DNA from: Paragordius varius | Lineage: Eukaryota > Nematomorpha | NCBI GenBank assembly: GCA_964247055.1 | Contig: OZ176054.1 | Span: 4,836,001-4,900,000, forward strand | DNA: 64,000 nucleotides | Reading direction: 5' to 3' | Shown here: in pieces, positions 58,178-64,000 of the stretch | Layout of the letters: each line of letters starts with the position of its first letter | Numbering within the stretch: position 1 is the first letter of the stretch | Made by a program: the position numbers and the translations under genes | The notes under the pieces: generated by a model | The model's database searches: none | What the model was told of the DNA's origin: nothing | The model's input: the letters and a program-made list of their open reading frames with translations, nothing else

Positions 58178-59164
58178 ATGTCTCATGGTTTATTACATAA
58201 TGGAAAACGGTTAATCGAGATTACCAAATTTAAAGTCGATTCATAATTATTTTCAGGGATCTTATTGGGATAAAATTGGATTTTATTGCCAAAACAAATT
58301 TTTTATATTTTATGAAGAAGGCATTTATCTACTTTATAAGGTTATTATGTTATTTTAAAAAAATAGAATAATCTTGTTTTGCTAAATGATAAAGATATTT
58401 TAGAAAATTTCTTGCGAGAAAATTTTTTTACAGCATTTATTTATTTAATTTTAAAAAACATTGGATATGTAGTACGCAAAGATATTCCAGTAATAGTAAA
58501 AGTAAATAATCGTTTATCAACCATTTTTAAATATAATACCATCAACATCAATCACCAATTATCAAATCTTAGCTTTCCATCCGAGGACACATTTGGATTA
58601 CCAGACTTAATACATAATATTCGTGACTGTTTTAATTTAAATGAAAATTACTCAATTTATTTGCCATTTAAATGGGAAAATAATAATAATATTTTACCTA
58701 ATTTCGTAATCGGAAATACTGAAATTTGGAAAATATATAAATCTTTTACAATGGATGATAATAAAAATGTCTTGAAAAGATATAAAAAAGCTAAAAATTA
58801 TGCATTTAAATTTAATTTATATATAAATTCAATTTTTTACGGACATTTCAACAACGTTTTGCCTAAAACAGCATTTTCTATATACAAATCTACATCAAAA
58901 TTTAAGAAATCCAAAATAAAAAATCCAAACTTTAGCATAGTTTTAAATCAATCAAATAATTTGAATAACAGTACTTTATCATTCCCAACGACAGATATTA
59001 TTAATCGTTTTGCTAATATAGCATGTAAAAATAAACTTTCTACAATAATAACATATTATGATGATACTTTCATACCAACTCCTTGTGATAATTTTGTTTT
59101 AAACAATATCCATTCGGAAATTATGAAATTTCAACCAGAATTTTTACAATTTACAAACTTTTAA
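58178..59164 (+). CDS. TSEN54: TSEN54, tRNA-splicing endonuclease subunit
   Basis: TSEN54 is a structural subunit of the endonuclease that cuts introns from pre-tRNAs in the nucleus. Exons 58178-58234, 58257-58340 and 58367-59164 (introns 22 and 26 nt) give 312 residues; human is 526, the difference being the missing low-complexity middle. The N-terminal domain reads RLIEITKFKGSYWDKIGFYC then EEGIYLLYKN and YLILKNIGYVVRKD, matching the Sen54 N-terminal domain (GKxWxTMGF...PEEALYLLE...LKRLGYVVRR). The C-terminal half ends with a beta-strand-rich nuclease-like fold (NFSIVLNQSNNLN...STIITYYDDTFI) without catalytic residues, as expected for this subunit. The ATG at 58178 is the only in-frame candidate after the NTHL1 start. 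Convergent with the cysteinyl-tRNA synthetase gene (142 bp apart), another tRNA-related gene. Confidence 0.85.
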
Positions 59165-59306
59165 TTTGTTTTATTTTGACATTGAAATTGCATGTAGTAT
59201 TATCTAGTTTGAAATGTGTAATTATCATAAACGATCATATAAACGTACGTATACAAATGATTGACAATACATTATATTATATATATATATATTTTTAGCC
59301 CAATTG

Positions 59307-62300
59307 CTATTTAGGTGATAAATTTTCTTGCTTGGCCAAATAATCGTTGTATCGTTTTTCTTGTTGCTGATATAATTTCATTAATTTTTTGTGTTGCGAT
59401 TTCGTAATCGGTTGTCCTGAAGCATCTAATGTTGGAAACCCCTATATATATACAATAAACGATATAAATTATATAATGCTCTTGGTTGCATACGCTAACT
59501 GTCAATATTAATTAGCAATGTATTTTTAATCATACTGTATAAAAAAAGGTGTAAAAAACGATTTAGTTTGTGATTTTATTATAATATTTTATTTGGACCT
59601 CTTCAGTACAAATAACCACTATGATTAAAATTAACTAAAATCAAAATATTTTTATACCATTTCATCAAATTGGCTGTACTTTTCGGTTTCGTGAAGGAAC
59701 ATATCTTTTGGTGGAATTTTATTTTGTGCCTCCCGTTTCATCTGCAAAACATAAAGAATGTTTTAGATTAATAATTTTGAAAAGATAAAATATTTTTGGA
59801 GTTAAACGGATTTTTTTAGTTATATAAGGCGTTAATTTTTTTAAATAATTATTGTTTAATAAAAAATATTAAATGGCACGTTTACATTTCACAAATGAAA
59901 TAAAACTTTAATCTACGGTTCCGAAACTCTTAAACAGATATCTAATGCTAAAAAGCTGCTTATTTGTATACATATGATTAACCTTCATTTATAAAACATA
60001 TTCAATTGATTACGTTAATTAAACAAACAAATAGCGCCTCTATGGGTACAATTAAACCCTTTAAAATGCATAAAAAACTTTTAAGGAAATAACCAACATT
60101 ATTCTAATAATGATAATGGCTTAATGGACTTAAACCACCTAACTTTATGACAGAAAAATGCGAAGATTAAGATTATGGCGGCTTATACGTCATGGGAAAA
60201 CTTCACAACGGCCCGTTAAAATTGCAAGTTGCTTTATTTACCTCCTTTAATGAATATCAAAACATAAATTGAATAAATTATATAATAAACAAAAATGCAT
60301 AATATTCATATTTTATACCAAGGCCTCCTGATGACTTAATTTATGTTGATCTGCGAGGACGTTGGGAGAATCAGTATTATTATTATTCAATGTATTATCT
60401 ACAAATCCATTAATTTTAGTGTTGTTTTCATTAGCTAAACTATTTATTCCGACATATTTTATGACTGGAGTTGTTAAAATGGTTCCATTGGCATTTTCTT
60501 TATCGACAAAACTGCTTTTATCCTCAAGCCTGACCCCTATACTAGGGAGTATTGTATCACGAAGTTTATCGCAATCTTTAAGTATCTCGTAATCTAATAA
60601 TAAAGATAATGAAACAAGAACTTATTTTCCATTGATGTTTAGGTTAAATTATTGATTTAGATAATATTTTTTCACCATAATTGTATTTCCAAAATAAAAT
60701 ATTTATTACTTTAAAATTATTTTAGGTTGTAAAAATTAGCCTAGCCCGAGGAAATTCAACTAAATTTGTATTAACTGGTTTTTACATCATATTATAAAAG
60801 TTATTTGCACCATAATTTTCAAAATTTTTACAAAATCATTAGGGTTACTTTTGCTTTTTATGGCAGAAATACGGACAGATTCCCTAAATTTAGCCAACAC
60901 ATCTAGGTAGGGATAAAGAGTTTCTTCCATCTATTACACACATGAAATATAAAAAAAATTTTTTATGTAAAAATATTTTTACCAATGAGTAAAAACGAAT
61001 AAATCTTTAGTTAAATAATAAAATTAAATTAATCCAAAAATAATTTACATTAATATTTTGTTCACCATCAGTCACTATTTCAGGTCCTAACTGCTCATTC
61101 GTTTCGTATACCCCAAATATCTGTCATATAATATATCGATTATATTATAATTAATAACAGAAAATAAGATATATAATTATTGTATAAAAAAAACCTCAAA
61201 TAAATCGGTTATGTAGTGGCAAATGCTTTGAATTAATCTAGTGTTGGGCAGATCGACTTGGGAAACATTTTTGATGTAAATGTAGACAAAATTTATTAGC
61301 TTGCTAATATGATCCAAACATCCTTTGGTATCTATCGAATCTATTGAAGTTGTCATATATATATAATTTTTATAATTATAAACATTATAATAATAAATTA
61401 CCACATAAACAATCATGAACGTTGGATTTCGTTTCGAAAAATCTATGTAAAAATAAAAAATATATTATTGTGGTTCTTGGCATCGAGGTGTCTCTCGATG
61501 ATAAAATATAAAAAGACACAAGTATGAAAAAAAAATTAACTAAAAATATGAACCAAATGAAATCTTGTCATTAACGCTCTAAATACAATATGATCCCGAA
61601 TGAATCAAATATATTTTAAAAAGAAATTTGAGATATATAAAAAAAGTGGCCTAATAAAATATCAAAATTTAGAATAATTTAAATATAAAATATATTTATC
61701 ATTTTAATCCAAATCTTAAAATATTTGGGGGCATTAAATAAATTTAAACTTTTCATTTAACAATTTTTCATGTCCAGACCATTTAGTGAATTCAATGCCA
61801 ACTTTTTCATTTTTGGGAGCTTTCCTTATCAAATCCTTCATGTTAAGGAAAAATTCCTAAAATTAAACCAATATAAATACATATATGTTATAATCGAAAA
61901 AAATTGTTTATATAAAATTATTTTTAAATAAAACAAAAAATTAGATAGATTAAATTACTTTCAAACAAATTAAAATTTGCGTAAAACAATATTTAAAAGA
62001 GCAACGGAACATTTATATAGATTTATTTTATTAAAACCATTCATAATAATAATAAAATAATGTAACTAATAATTTCAATAAAACAACGAAAAAAAGTCAA
62101 TTTAGATAATTATTGATTAATATTTTCCAAATACAAAAACATTAAATTTATACCGTCAACATTTTTTCATACTGTAAGCTAGCAGCCATACTGTTTTCAC
62201 TGTAATCGAGGCCCTCTTTCCACCCATGCATAAGGAATGTCAGCCTAAGTTGTCGCGCTGTAAAACTTTGCAGTGCTTGACGTATAGTAATAAAATTCTT

Positions 62301-63983
62301 CAATGATTTCGACATTTTACAGCCACTGATAGTCAAATGACCCGAATGAATAAAGTATGAAACCCAATCATTGCTTTCGTAATAAGCCTGGGGAGAAAGT
62401 AAATAACATACATTAGAGCACAGCGGTCCGTATACAAATAATTTGATTTTTAATAACTTTAAGCTTGTTTATTAACGTTCCAATAAAACAATATAGTAAT
62501 TCATGAATTATTGTAAATTTTAAAGATTCAAATTAAAAACCTTTTTGTAAATGTTAATAATCCAAAATTTTTGTAAACAATAGCTCTTTATATGCCAACA
62601 TATGATATATGTGTAAATATATATATGTATAGCCTTTTTATGAAATTATTTTAAGCTATAGAGCCCAATTTTAAAAAAGAAAAGCTTTATTTTAAATATA
62701 CGACAATAAAAAAAGTAAGGAAATAACTTCCGTTTGTGCAATTTCATTATCATGATGAGGAAACTTTAAATCAACTCCACCAGCATGAATATCAAGGTAT
62801 GATCCACAAATAGCGGTAGCCATTACTGAACACTCAATATGCCACCCAGGTCGACCCTTATATATAATTTAAAAATTTTTTTGGTAATACAGTGAATAAA
62901 TAACGCCCTAAAAATAAGTTTTTGTATACTTTGCGCATATAAAATACTTGGCTTAAGCAAATCATCATTTTCGATAAAGAACTAGTTTTTAAGTTATATT
63001 CATGCAAACTTACTCTATTTAAAAATTCGCATAGTGACCCAAATATATAAAAAAATTCCAACATCTATAAAATATATTAAATAAATCGAGAAATAATCAT
63101 ATCTCAATTAAATTTGATGCGTATAATGAGTCATGAACTATTCAAAATCGGGCTTATTATTTTTGGGATGGGGGTTTACTGTATTTAAATTGTTTCTATA
63201 AGCATTTTCAAATATTATAATTTTTATGAAAAAAAAACATTTAATCATTCATTACATTTCCCCAGGGTGATTCCCAATACGGTTCTTCAGGTTTAGAGCT
63301 TTTCCATAAAGCGAAGTCGTTAATACTTCGTTTTTCCGATGTGTGTTCTTCCGTAACACTCAGTTCACCTGTAATATTAATTGCATATAAAATTTTAAAT
63401 GTTATCAATGATAAATCAATTAAATAGAGTATTGATGTTATGTAATAAATATGGTGAGAAATAGTTATCAAGAAAGATGCATCTGAAAATTAACCCTGTG
63501 ATTTAACAATCGTCAATCGCTTTGTAAAGGATCATAATACTTTTTAATCTGCAAGGCTAGGGGCCATTTTATCATAAGGAAAATATATTTAAGTCAATTA
63601 CTAAATAAAATTATTAACTACTTGAATTCATATGGGAAAAGTAATTGACATTACAATTAAAAAATATAATTATAAATACTAAATTGGTGAATACGGCTAA
63701 CCTTTATTCAAATGATACTTAACGGGAAAAAATCTATAATAATAATAATAATACTCAATTAAAATATCAAATACTGAGATTAATAAAAATTATCAATTTG
63801 ATTAAAGTTTTTTAGCTAATTTGATTTGAATTCATTTTATAAAAAGTTAAGGGTATACCTTCTCCTTCATCTATAGCTTTCTGATCTCCATACGCTTCAG
63901 GCAATAGCTTAGCATAATGGTGATTTGGATTTTGCGAAAATTTAGCTGTATCGAAATAGACTGAGCCCGAACGTGCAACATAT
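59307..63983 (-). CDS. CARS1: Cytosolic cysteinyl-tRNA synthetase (5' part outside window)
   Basis: Charges tRNA-Cys with cysteine. Twelve exons on the minus strand are in the window: 63983-63859, 63368-63256, 62856-62728, 62387-62154, 61856-61750, 61442-61402, 61340-61195, 61120-61049, 60930-60849, 60593-60319, 59741-59658, 59441-59307, all phase-consistent. Visible are [39 protein letters not shown] and FPHHDNE (zinc and substrate site), and the ATP-binding loop KMSKS within [14 protein letters not shown], then the anticodon-binding region and the eukaryote-specific tail ([40 protein letters not shown]). The HIGH motif and N-terminus lie to the right of the window. An Asn-rich insertion of about 50 residues sits in exon 60593-60319. 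Introns are 61 nt or longer; none of the ultra-short class was found here. Confidence 0.95.
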
Positions 63984-64000
63984 CTAATGAGAAAAAAGGT

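Overview
The window is animal nuclear DNA, visibly more than 70% A+T, with standard stop codons. Metazoan families are present: a FoxN1/4 forkhead factor, the gamma-secretase subunit APH-1, a CBM14 chitin-binding protein and an NPC2-like ML-domain protein. The most telling feature is intron size. Twenty-two introns can be placed by protein homology and reading phase at only 20-30 nt, all GT...AG, in the same genes as introns of 60 nt to 2.3 kb. Exceptionally short introns are known in dicyemid mesozoans, so a dicyemid or a similar fast-evolving small animal is my best guess. That is inference: no species marker is visible.

Layout. 1-2910: AT-rich, one exon-like minus-strand block at 1884-2096. 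2911-7456 (+): secreted CBM14/mucin-like protein, 5' end missing. 7592-13064 (-): RRN3, an RNA polymerase I initiation factor, with a MITE and a diverged tandem array in its long introns. 13134-13733 (+): GET1/WRB. 13734-16655: mariner remnant and unassigned coding-like pieces. 16656-18189 (+): short-chain dehydrogenase. 19043-27922 (+): SPATA20 (thioredoxin-like/DUF255), 14 exons, introns full of mobile DNA. 27923-31862: mariner carrying a LINE fragment, then a CAGTAGC-ended element. 31872-33005 (-): APH-1. 33068-35887 (+): VPS26. 35888-41690: nested inverted-repeat elements. 41691-45925 (-): FoxN1/4. 45926-52178: gene-poor, nested TTAA-flanked elements. 52179-52951 (-): NPC2-like. 53100-54036 (+): small orphan gene. 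54240-55570: decayed LINE. 55925-58142 (-): NTHL1. 58178-59164 (+): TSEN54. 59307-63983 (-): cytosolic cysteinyl-tRNA synthetase, whose 5' part lies beyond the window.

The named genes are ordinary eukaryotic housekeeping functions (Pol I transcription, tail-anchored protein insertion, tRNA splicing and charging, base-excision repair, retromer, gamma-secretase), so they do not form one pathway. What links them is architecture. Three head-to-head pairs (RRN3/GET1, APH-1/VPS26, NTHL1/TSEN54) have only 69, 62 and 35 bp between start codons. Exons are small and often parted by micro-introns, which is why ordinary ORF finding misses GET1 and most of APH-1. Non-coding growth is confined to a subset of introns and to intergenic DNA, where short inverted-repeat elements (TATACCATTT-ended, CAGTAGC-ended and TTAA-flanked families) have piled up and nested.
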